Source: Streptomyces purpureus (lineage in GTDB: Bacteria; Actinomycetota; Actinomycetes; Streptomycetales; Streptomycetaceae). From it: a DNA stretch of 53,451 nucleotides. Positions 26,415-33,473 of this stretch are shown here, piece after piece (the first letter of the stretch is position 1; each line of letters begins with the position of its first letter). The notes beneath the pieces are model-generated. The model was not told where the DNA came from, did no database searches, and saw only the letters and a list, made by a program, of their open reading frames with translations. The translations under genes and the position numbers were made by a program. The stretch lies in NCBI RefSeq assembly GCF_014648195.1, contig NZ_BMQQ01000017.1, forward strand, positions 1 to 53,451, in the 5' to 3' direction.

Positions 26415-26959
26415 GAGGTGCGGCCTTTCGCTGCGCGCTGGGCGTTCCGGGCGTGCTGGGCGACCGCCTGGTGGAGGCGGTTCTGGGCGGGGGCGCGCCA
26501 GATGTGACAGATGGCGAGGGCGAGCGCGTCCGCCGCGTCGGCGGGCTTGGGCGGGGCGTCGAGCCGCAGCAGCCGGGTCACCATCGCGCCGACCTGCGCC
26601 TTGTCGGCGCGGCCGCTGCCGGTGACGGCGGCCTTGACCTCGCTGGGGGTGTGCAGGGCGACGGGGATCCCGCGGCGGGCGGCGCAGAGCATGGCGACCG
26701 CGCTGGCCTGGGCGGTGCCCATCACCGTACGGACGTTGTGCTGGCTGAACACCCGCTCCACGGCGACCAGTTCGGGGCTGTGGGCGTCGAGCCACTCCTC
26801 TATGCCGGCCTCGATCGCGACCAGACGGTGGCTGATGTCGGCGTCGGCGGGGGTACGGACGACGCCGACGCCCCGCATCGTGAGCGGGCGGCCGGCGACC
26901 CCTTCGACGACACCGACCCCGCACCGGGTCAGCCCTGGGTCCACCCCGAGAACACGCAC
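26411..26959 (-). CDS. ruvC: Holliday junction endonuclease RuvC
   Basis: Resolves Holliday junctions by paired nicks. The 182-residue protein has the four acidic catalytic positions in GVDPGLTRCG, VAVERVFSQHN and PADAADALALAICH. A basic C-terminal tail extends the family length slightly. The GTG start at 26959 is the first gene after a terminator, so a promoter should lie in 26960-27013, but no clear one is visible. Confidence 0.97.
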   Translation of the reverse strand: MRVLGVDPGLTRCGVGVVEGVAGRPLTMRGVGVVRTPADADISHRLVAIEAGIEEWLDAHSPELVAVERVFSQHNVRTVMGTAQASAVAMLCAARRGIPVALHTPSEVKAAVTGSGRADKAQVGAMVTRLLRLDAPPKPADAADALALAICHIWRAPAQNRLHQAVAQHARNAQRAAKGRTS

Positions 26960-27013
26960 CGCACCCCTCCTTCGACCTCTTGTTCGTGCAGGCTATCGGC
27001 AGGCACTGACAAC

Positions 27014-27054
27014 GCGACGGGCCGACGGGGGGTGTGTCCCCGTCGGCCCGTCGC
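27014..27054 (-). terminator. yebC terminator
   Basis: GCGACGGGCCGACGGGG pairs perfectly with CCCCGTCGGCCCGTCGC across a 7-base loop, about 34 bases past the yebC stop. Confidence 0.85.
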
Positions 27055-27088
27055 ACAGGCGTGTGTCAGGCGCTGATCAGAATGCCGA

Positions 27089-27841
27089 TCAGGCGTCGAC
27101 CTTCTCCATGACCTCGTCCGAGACGTCGAAGTTGGCGAAGACGTTCTGCACGTCGTCACTGTCCTCCAGGGCGTCGATCAGCTTGAACATCTTGCGCGCG
27201 CCCTCCTCGTCCAGCTCGACCTGCATGGTCGGGACGAAGCTGGACTCGGCGGAGTCGTAGTCGATACCGGCCTCCTGGAGGGCGGTGCGGACCGCGACCA
27301 GGTCGGTGGCCTCGCTGATGACCTCGAAGTTCTCACCGAGGTCGTTGACCTCCTCGGCACCGGCTTCGAGCACGGTCTCCAGGACGTCGTCCTCGGACAG
27401 CTCACCCTTGGGGAGCACGACGACGCCCTTGCGGTTGAAGAGGTACGAGACCGAGCCCGGGTCGGCCATCGAGCCGCCGTTACGGGTCATGGCGACGCGC
27501 ACGTCGGAGGCGGCGCGGTTGCGGTTGTCGGTGAGGCACTCGATGAGCACGGCGACACCGTTCGGGCCGTAACCCTCGTACATGATCGTGGCGTAGTCGA
27601 CGCCACCGGCCTCCAGGCCGCCGCCGCGCTTGACCGCGGAGTCGATGTTCTTGTTCGGCACGGAGCTCTTCTTCGCCTTCTGGATGGCGTCGAAGAGGGT
27701 GGGGTTACCGTCCGGGTCGGCACCGCCGGTCCGGGCCGCGACCTCGATGTTCTTGATCAGCTTCGCGAAGAGCTTGCCGCGCTTGGCATCGATCACGGCC
27801 TTCTTGTGCTTCGTCGTAGCCCATTTAGAGTGGCCGGACAT
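27089..27841 (-). CDS. YebC/PmpR (TACO1) family protein
   Basis: 250 residues starting MSGHSKWATTKHKKAVIDAK, the family signature, with YEGYGPNGVAVLIECLTDN in the centre and a three-domain layout. Family members are described as transcriptional regulators or, more recently, as ribosome-associated factors aiding proline-rich translation. A place between pdxT and ruvC is the usual actinobacterial setting. ATG at 27841; 61 bases separate it from pdxT. Confidence 0.94.
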   Translation of the reverse strand: MSGHSKWATTKHKKAVIDAKRGKLFAKLIKNIEVAARTGGADPDGNPTLFDAIQKAKKSSVPNKNIDSAVKRGGGLEAGGVDYATIMYEGYGPNGVAVLIECLTDNRNRAASDVRVAMTRNGGSMADPGSVSYLFNRKGVVVLPKGELSEDDVLETVLEAGAEEVNDLGENFEVISEATDLVAVRTALQEAGIDYDSAESSFVPTMQVELDEEGARKMFKLIDALEDSDDVQNVFANFDVSDEVMEKVDA

Positions 27842-27902
27842 CTGCCTGTCTCCTTCGCGTAACCCATTTCTGAACGAACCCCAGAGATCCTACCGGGACC
27901 TC

Positions 27903-28493
27903 TCAGGCCGCCGCGCGCACCATCTCGACGAACAGGGCGTGCATCCGGTGGTCGCCCGTCAGCTCCGGGTGGAAGGACGTGGCCAGGGCGTTTGCCTGGC
28001 GTACGGCCACGATGTGGCCCTCGTGCTCGGCGAGGATCTCCACCTGCGCGCCGGTCGATTCGACCCACGGGGCACGGATGAAGACGCCCTCGACGGGGCC
28101 GCCCTCGACGCCCTCGACGGCGACGGACGCCTCGAAGGACTCGTTCTGCCGGCCGAAGGCGTTACGGCGGACGATCATGTCGATGCCGCCGAACGTCTCC
28201 TGACCCGAACGCGGGTCCAGGATCTTGTCGGCGAGCATGATCAGACCGGCGCAGGTGCCGTAGACGGGCATGCCGGCCGCGATGCGCTCACGCAGCGGCT
28301 CCATCATGCCGAACAGCGTGGCCAGCTTGGAGATGGTGGTGGACTCGCCGCCCGGGATGACCAGGCCGTCGACCTCGGCGAGCTCCTCGGGGCGCCGCAC
28401 CTCCCTGGCCGTGGCGTCCGCCGCGGCCAGGGAGATCAGGTGCTCCCGTACATCGCCCTGGAGGGACAGGACGCCGATGACGGGGTTGCTCAT
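27903..28493 (-). CDS. pdxT: Pyridoxal 5'-phosphate synthase glutaminase subunit
   Basis: Releases ammonia from glutamine for PdxS. The 196-residue protein has the nucleophile Cys in YGTCAGLIML, the glycine-rich GLVIPGGESTT, and the His-Glu pair in SFHPELTGDHR. It starts at ATG 28493, five bases after the pdxS stop, so the two are one operon and should be made together for the 12:12 complex. Confidence 0.97.
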   Translation of the reverse strand: MSNPVIGVLSLQGDVREHLISLAAADATAREVRRPEELAEVDGLVIPGGESTTISKLATLFGMMEPLRERIAAGMPVYGTCAGLIMLADKILDPRSGQETFGGIDMIVRRNAFGRQNESFEASVAVEGVEGGPVEGVFIRAPWVESTGAQVEILAEHEGHIVAVRQANALATSFHPELTGDHRMHALFVEMVRAAA

Positions 28494-28498
28494 GGTGC

Positions 28499-29422
28499 TT
28501 ACCAGCCCCGGTTGGCGTAGCGCTCGGCCTCGGGGAGGGTGTCGCAGTTGATGCCGACCATGGCCTCGCCCAGGTTGCGCGACGCGTCCGCGATGATCTT
28601 CGGGTCGTCGAAGAAGGTCGTGGCCTTCACGATGGCGGCGGCGCGCTTGGCCGGGTCGCCCGACTTGAAGATGCCGGAGCCGACGAAGACACCCTCGGCA
28701 CCGAGCTGACGCATCAGCGCGGCGTCGGCCGGGGTCGCCACACCACCGGCGGAGAAGAGCACCACCGGCAGCTTGCCGAGCTCGGCGACCTCCTTGACGA
28801 GCTCGTACGGGGCGCGCAGCTCCTTGGCGGCCGCGTACAGCTCGTTGTTGTCGAAGCCGCGCAGCTTGGCGATCTCGTTCTTGATCTGGCGCAGGTGACG
28901 GACGGCCTCGACGACGTTGCCGGTGCCGGCCTCACCCTTCGAGCGGATCATGGCCGCGCCCTCGGCGATCCGGCGCAGCGCCTCGCCCAGGTTGGTGGCG
29001 CCACAGACGAAGGGGGTGGTGAAGGCCCACTTGTCGGAGTGGTTGACCTCGTCGGCCGGGGTGAGGACCTCGGACTCGTCGATGTAGTCGACACCCAGGG
29101 ACTGCAGGACCTGCGCCTCGACGAAGTGGCCGATACGGGACTTGGCCATGACCGGGATCGAGACCGCGCCGATGATCTCCTCGATCATGTTCGGGTCGGA
29201 CATACGGGCAACGCCGCCGTCCTTGCGGATGTCCGCGGGGACCCGCTCCAGGGCCATGACGGCCACGGCGCCGGCGTCCTCGGCGATCTTCGCCTGCTCG
29301 GCGTTGACCACGTCCATGATCACGCCGCCCTTGAGCTGCTCGGCCATGCCGCGCTTCACGCGGGACGTACCGATCGCCGAGGACTCAGCGGACTGCGGGG
29401 TGGTGGGAAGCGTGCTGGACAC
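28499..29422 (-). CDS. pdxS: Pyridoxal 5'-phosphate synthase lyase subunit
   Basis: Builds PLP from ribose 5-phosphate, glyceraldehyde 3-phosphate and ammonia. 307 residues, extremely conserved: GTSRVKRGMAEQLKGGVIMD, the catalytic lysine in PVMAKSRIGHFVEAQ, YIDESEVLTPADE, FVCGATNLGEALRRI and FSAGGVATPADAALM. The GTG at 29422 has GAGG about 9 bases upstream. The 164 bases before it (29423-29586) should hold the promoter; no MocR-type PdxR gene is seen here. Confidence 0.97.
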   Translation of the reverse strand: MSSTLPTTPQSAESSAIGTSRVKRGMAEQLKGGVIMDVVNAEQAKIAEDAGAVAVMALERVPADIRKDGGVARMSDPNMIEEIIGAVSIPVMAKSRIGHFVEAQVLQSLGVDYIDESEVLTPADEVNHSDKWAFTTPFVCGATNLGEALRRIAEGAAMIRSKGEAGTGNVVEAVRHLRQIKNEIAKLRGFDNNELYAAAKELRAPYELVKEVAELGKLPVVLFSAGGVATPADAALMRQLGAEGVFVGSGIFKSGDPAKRAAAIVKATTFFDDPKIIADASRNLGEAMVGINCDTLPEAERYANRGW

Positions 29423-29586
29423 GGAAGTGACCTCATTCGGAGAACGGGGGGTTACGACACAGGAAGGAAACAGGCCACCTCAGGGCCACAGCAAGGGCCA
29501 ATGGAGAGCCGGTGGCTCGTTTTCCGAGGTCAGGACGGTACGTCGGCTTCGATTGAGGGGGCTCTCAGGGGGTACGGCGGGCCTGC

Positions 29587-30126
29587 TCAGGGGCGGTCCG
29601 CCAACGCGACGGGCGGCTCGTCGTCCATCTCGAAAGCCAGCGGGAACGGGGCATGACCCGCCAGCCGGAACCAGCGCACCTTACGGTGCCGGCGCAGCGC
29701 ACGGGCCGCGCGAACGGCGTCGTTGTGGAACCGGCGGGCCATCGGAACCCGACGCACCGCCGCCGCAAGCTCCCCCGCCGCATCCTCCCCACCCGGCGCC
29801 TGCCGCACCACATCGACCTGCTCCGGCTCCCCGAACACCGCCCGCAACGCCTGACTCAACTCGCTCTCCGCGACCTCCCGCTGCTCCCCCTCCGCCTGCC
29901 GGGCCGCATGCGCGGCCTGATACAGCACGATCGACGCGGCAGGATCCAGAACGCCCGACGTCGCCAACTCCTGAGCCACCGAAGCACGCCGCAGAAGCTG
30001 CGCGTCCAAAGCCGCGCGGGCCGCATCGATCCGCGTATGCAGCCGATCGAGCCGCCCCGCGGTCCAGCTCAAATACAGGCCGATCGCGACAAGCCCAACG
30101 ACAATCCAGATCAGTGTTGCGGTCAC
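29587..30126 (-). CDS. LemA-like single-pass membrane protein
   Basis: 179 residues. An N-terminal membrane helix (TATLIWIVVGLVAIGLYLSW) is followed at once by TAGRLDRLHTRIDAARAALD and QLLRRASVAQELATSG, which resembles the LemA pattern of a helix after the membrane segment with D/Q-LxRR. The rest is helical and Ala-rich with a C-terminal MARRFHNDAVRAARALRRHR, similar to the FNxxV region near LemA C-termini. The role of LemA proteins is unsettled. The GTG at 30126 was chosen because upstream codons fall in the repeat element. It lies between pdxS and the PIM genes. Confidence 0.65.
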   Translation of the reverse strand: MTATLIWIVVGLVAIGLYLSWTAGRLDRLHTRIDAARAALDAQLLRRASVAQELATSGVLDPAASIVLYQAAHAARQAEGEQREVAESELSQALRAVFGEPEQVDVVRQAPGGEDAAGELAAAVRRVPMARRFHNDAVRAARALRRHRKVRWFRLAGHAPFPLAFEMDDEPPVALADRP

Positions 30127-30147
30127 GGGCGCCCAGGCTACCGGGTG

Positions 30148-30398
30148 TTTTTTGGAGGCTCGGTTCGCCTCCGGGCGCCAACGCCCACCACGACCGCCTG
30201 CCTGAACAGCCACCACGACCGTTTCGGGCCCACCACGACCGCCTCACGGTCACCCCGACCGCCTGGCGAGTGAACCGAAGGGCGCGCGGGCGCCGACAGG
30301 GAGAACGCGCGCAGGCCCCCGAGGAACGAGGGGGGCCGAGCACGATCGACCGTCGGCGCCCGCTAAAAGCGCCCGGAGGTGAACCGAGCCCTAAAAAA
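30148..30398. mobile_element. MITE-like element with 30-bp imperfect terminal inverted repeats
   Basis: The left arm (30148-30178) reads TTTTTTGGAGGCTCGGTTCG, then CCTCCGGGCGC. The right arm (30369-30398), reverse-complemented, reads TTTTTTAGGGCTCGGTTCAC, then CTCCGGGCGC. They differ by a few bases. The interior is non-coding. It fills the gap between the mannosyltransferase and the LemA-like gene. I see no clear target duplication and no transposase, so a MITE or another dispersed palindromic repeat are both possible. Confidence 0.5.
30185..30273. repeat. Three to four CCACCACGACCG units
   Basis: CCACCACGACCG occurs three times exactly, followed by the variant TCACCCCGACCG, with 8-14 base spacers and often CCTG or CCTC after the unit. 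It lies inside the 30148-30398 element. Confidence 0.75.
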
Positions 30399-30399
30399 G

Positions 30400-31560
30400 T
30401 CAATCCCTGGCCAGGCCGAACCTGGCCATCAGGCCCGTGCGTTCGTCCGTCGCCACCGACGCCGCGCCGTCCGTCACCGTCTCGTACACCGCCAGGATGT
30501 CCGCACCCACCGTCGACCAGTCGAAGCGGCGCACATGCGCGCTGCCCCGGGCCCGGAGCTCCTCGCGGCGCGGCGCGTCGGCCAGCAGCCGCAGGGCGGT
30601 CTTGGCCAGCGCGTCCGCGTCCTCGTTGGCGAAGAGCTCACCCGCGCCGCCCTGGTCCAGGACCTGGGCGAAGGCGTCGAGGTCGCTGGCGAGGACCGGG
30701 GCCCCGGCCGAAAGGGCCTCCACGAGGATGATGCCGAAGCTCTCGCCGCCGGTGTTGGGCGCCACATACACATCGACGCTGCTCAGCAGCCGCGCCTTGT
30801 CCTCGTCGCTGACCATGCCGAGGAACTCGACCTGCCGGCGCATCTCCGGCGGCAGACACGCCACCGCCTCCTCCTCGTCGCCGCGCCCGGCGACCAGGAG
30901 CCGCGTGTCGGGCCGCTCGGCGAGAATCTTGGGCAGCGCCTTCATCAGGACCGGCAGGCCCTTGCGCGGCTCGTCGATACGCCCGACGAAGCCCAGCGTG
31001 CCGCCCTGCCACTCCGCCTTCGGTTCGGCCTTGGCGAAGAAATCGACGTCCACGCCGTTGGGGATGACCACCGCGTCGCCGCCGAGGTGCTCCACCAGGG
31101 TCCGCCGCGCGTACTCGCTCACCGCGATCCGCGCGCTGATCTTCTCGAGCGCGGGCTGCAGGATCGGATAGGCCGCGATCATCGCCCGCGAGCGCGGGTT
31201 GGACGTGTGGAAGGTCGCCACGATCGGGCCCTGCGCCGCCCAGCAGGTCAGCAGCCCGAGGGAGGGCGAGGTCGGCTCGTGGATGTGGATGACGTCGAAC
31301 GTGCCGTCGTGCAGCCAGCGCCGCACCCGCGCCGCCGACAGGAAGCCGAAGTTGAGCCGGGCCACCGAGCCGTTGTACGGGACGGGCACGGCCCGGCCCG
31401 CCGAGACGACGTACGGCGGCAGCGGGGTCTCGTCGTCGGCGGGGGCCAGGACGGAGACGGTGTGGCCGAGCCGGATCAGATGCTCGGCGAGGTCCCGGAT
31501 GTGGAACTGGACGCCGCCGGGCACGTCCCAGGAGTACGGGCAGACGATGCCGATCTTCAT
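30400..31560 (-). CDS. pimA: PimA-like phosphatidylinositol alpha-mannosyltransferase (GT4)
   Basis: Transfers mannose from GDP-mannose to phosphatidylinositol on the inner membrane face, the first PIM step. The 386-residue GT-B protein starts MKIGIVCPYSWDVPGGVQFH. It has VIHIHEPTSPSLGLL, TFHTSNPRSR, VIPNGVDVDFF, GFVGRIDEPRKGL and the EX7E motif in NTGGESFGIILVEALSAGAP. ATG at 31560 overlaps the acyltransferase stop as ATGA. The order pgsA-acyltransferase-pimA is the classic actinobacterial PIM operon, which supports the specific call. Confidence 0.88.
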   Translation of the reverse strand: MKIGIVCPYSWDVPGGVQFHIRDLAEHLIRLGHTVSVLAPADDETPLPPYVVSAGRAVPVPYNGSVARLNFGFLSAARVRRWLHDGTFDVIHIHEPTSPSLGLLTCWAAQGPIVATFHTSNPRSRAMIAAYPILQPALEKISARIAVSEYARRTLVEHLGGDAVVIPNGVDVDFFAKAEPKAEWQGGTLGFVGRIDEPRKGLPVLMKALPKILAERPDTRLLVAGRGDEEEAVACLPPEMRRQVEFLGMVSDEDKARLLSSVDVYVAPNTGGESFGIILVEALSAGAPVLASDLDAFAQVLDQGGAGELFANEDADALAKTALRLLADAPRREELRARGSAHVRRFDWSTVGADILAVYETVTDGAASVATDERTGLMARFGLARD

Positions 31561-32483
31561 GGGCGCGGCTCCCCGGGCGGGGCGGGGCGCTCCTCGAGGT
31601 CGGCGAGCCACAGCCGCTGGAGCATGTGCCAGTCCTCCGGGTGTTCGGCGATGCCGGTGGCGAAGGCGTCGGCCAGCGCCTGTGTCATGGAGGACGTCTT
31701 CTCCGCCCTGGCACCTGTCTCGGGTACCTCGATCGGCGGATGGACCCGCCCCTTCATCACCGGCGTCTCGTCGTACCAGAGAGTCACCGGCAGCAGCAGC
31801 GCGCCGGTCTGCTGGGCGAGTATCGCGGGACCGGCGGGCATGCGCGCGGTCTCGCCGAAGAACTTCACCTCGACACCGGACGCCGACAGGTCCCGGTCGG
31901 CCACCAGGCAGACCAGCCCCCCGGCCCGCAGCCGCCGCGCCAGGGTCCCGAAGGCCGAGCCGCCGGCATGCGGCAGCACCTCCATCCCCAGCGACTCGCG
32001 GTAGGCGACGAAGCGGTCGTACAGCGTCTCCGGCTTCAGCCGCTCGGCGACGGTGGCGAACGGCACGCCCAGGGAGCGGGTCACCCACACCCCGGCGAGG
32101 TCCCAGTTGGCCAGGTGCGGCAGCGCGAGTATGACGCCCTTGCCCGCGGCCAGGCCGTCCGTGAGGTGGTGGACGTCCTTCACGTCGAAGCCGCCCGAGA
32201 CCCGCTCCTTGCTCCAGGTCGGCAGGCGGAAGGACTCCATCCAGTAGCGCATGTACGAGCGCATGCCGGCCTTGGAGAGCTCGGCCAGGCGCTCAGGGGT
32301 GGCGTCGGGCACCACGCGCGCGAGGTTGGACTCCAGCCGCAGCACGCTCTTGCCCCGGCGGCTCCAGGCCATGTCGGCGATGCGGCGGCCCAGCCCTGCC
32401 GCGACCGGCTCCGGGAGCTTCTTGACGGTGGCCCAGCCCAGTCCGTACAGGCTGTCGGTGAGCCTGTCCTTGACGCTGCTCAC
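31557..32483 (-). CDS. Phosphatidylinositol mannoside acyltransferase (LpxL/HtrB fold)
   Basis: Acylates the mannose of PIM with acyl-CoA. 308 residues with the HX4D catalytic motif in ALPHLANWDLAGVWV, a downstream LVCLVADRDLSASGVEVKFF, and MPAGPAILAQQTGALLLPVT typical of the family. The GTG at 32483 overlaps the pgsA stop as GTGA. The equivalent mycobacterial gene (PatA) has the same position, which is the reason for the specific call. Confidence 0.88.
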   Translation of the reverse strand: MSSVKDRLTDSLYGLGWATVKKLPEPVAAGLGRRIADMAWSRRGKSVLRLESNLARVVPDATPERLAELSKAGMRSYMRYWMESFRLPTWSKERVSGGFDVKDVHHLTDGLAAGKGVILALPHLANWDLAGVWVTRSLGVPFATVAERLKPETLYDRFVAYRESLGMEVLPHAGGSAFGTLARRLRAGGLVCLVADRDLSASGVEVKFFGETARMPAGPAILAQQTGALLLPVTLWYDETPVMKGRVHPPIEVPETGARAEKTSSMTQALADAFATGIAEHPEDWHMLQRLWLADLEERPAPPGEPRP

Positions 32484-33142
32484 GAGGTCGCCTCCCGTCC
32501 GTGCGCGGCGGCCGCGTCGGCCTCGGCCGACTCGCGCCGTACCGTCACCACCCGCTGCCCCAGGGTCACCGCCGAGCCCACCGCCACGATCCACAGGGCG
32601 ATCGGGAGCAGGACGTCGACGCCCGGCACGCCGAACGCGTGCAGACCGGCCAGACCGGCCGCGACCAGCGAGATCACCAGCCGTTCGGCCCGCTCCACCA
32701 GACCGTTGACGGCCACCGGCAGGCCGATGGCCTCACCGCGCGCCTTGGTGTATGAGACCACCTGCCCACTGGCCAGGCAGAAAATCGACACGGCGCACAG
32801 GACGTTGTCATTTCCGCCGCCCGCGTACCAGAGCGCGAAGCCGCCGAAGATCGCCCCGTCGGCGACCCGGTCGAGGGTCGAGTCGAGGAAGGCGCCCCAG
32901 CGGCTGGAGATGCCCGCCTGGCGGGCCATGTTGCCGTCGATCAGGTCCGAGAAGACGAACAGCGTGATGACGATCGTGCCCCAGAAGAACTCTCCCCGGG
33001 GGAAGAAGACCAGCGCACCCGCCATCACCCCGGCCGTGCCGATGAGCGTGACCGCGTCGGGGCTCACTCCCCGGCGGAGCAGAAACGCGGCGAACGGCGT
33101 GAGGACACGCGTGAAAAAGGCACGCGCGTACTTGTTCAGCAT
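32480..33142 (-). CDS. pgsA: Phosphatidylinositol phosphate synthase (CDP-alcohol phosphatidyltransferase)
   Basis: Joins CDP-diacylglycerol and inositol 1-phosphate in the membrane. 220 residues, about six helices. The full metal-binding signature is present: DGNMAR, then G, D and D in RWGAFLDSTLDRVAD. It starts at ATG 33142 with GGAAGG close upstream. First gene of the PIM operon. The charged C-terminal tail is cytoplasmic. A glycerol-phosphate-specific enzyme cannot be excluded from motif alone; context favours inositol. Confidence 0.9.
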   Translation of the reverse strand: MLNKYARAFFTRVLTPFAAFLLRRGVSPDAVTLIGTAGVMAGALVFFPRGEFFWGTIVITLFVFSDLIDGNMARQAGISSRWGAFLDSTLDRVADGAIFGGFALWYAGGGNDNVLCAVSIFCLASGQVVSYTKARGEAIGLPVAVNGLVERAERLVISLVAAGLAGLHAFGVPGVDVLLPIALWIVAVGSAVTLGQRVVTVRRESAEADAAAAHGREATS

Positions 33143-33473
33143 GGCCTTCCCGAGGGGTCGGTGGGCCGTGCGGCCCCTACGGCCACCGGCTGGCCCATCG
33201 TAGCCAGGACGGTCCCGGGCCACGCCGCGCACCCGGCCCGTCGCGTCGCGCCCCCCGCGAGCCCCCCGCTGGGGCCGTTCCGGCCCTCCGTCACAGCCCG
33301 TCGTCCTCCGGCCGCCGTGTCCGGCGAACGCCGTCGGCACCGTACGACGTATGGACGCAGCGTGACGGCAGTGCAAAGCTCGAAAGACCACCGCGGGCAT
33401 CGCCGGAGCCTCCCGTCGCGGCTCCCCGCCCGCGCCCCCACCTCACCGTGCAAGCGATCGGGAGGCATGAATC
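33143..33473. other. Divergent intergenic region, pgsA / EF-G2
   Basis: 331 bases without a gene. It must contain the promoters for the PIM operon and the EF-G2-like gene. I see the EF-G2 ribosome site (GGGAGG, seven bases before its ATG) but no convincing -10/-35 pair or long inverted repeat. Confidence 0.6.

Noticed and set aside
22017..26507. A 1496-codon open frame on the plus strand across secD, yajC, ruvB and ruvA
   Set aside because: It is antisense to well-known genes, crosses intergenic repeats, and has an artefactual composition (H, G, D, V rich) as expected when GC-rich codons are read on the other strand.
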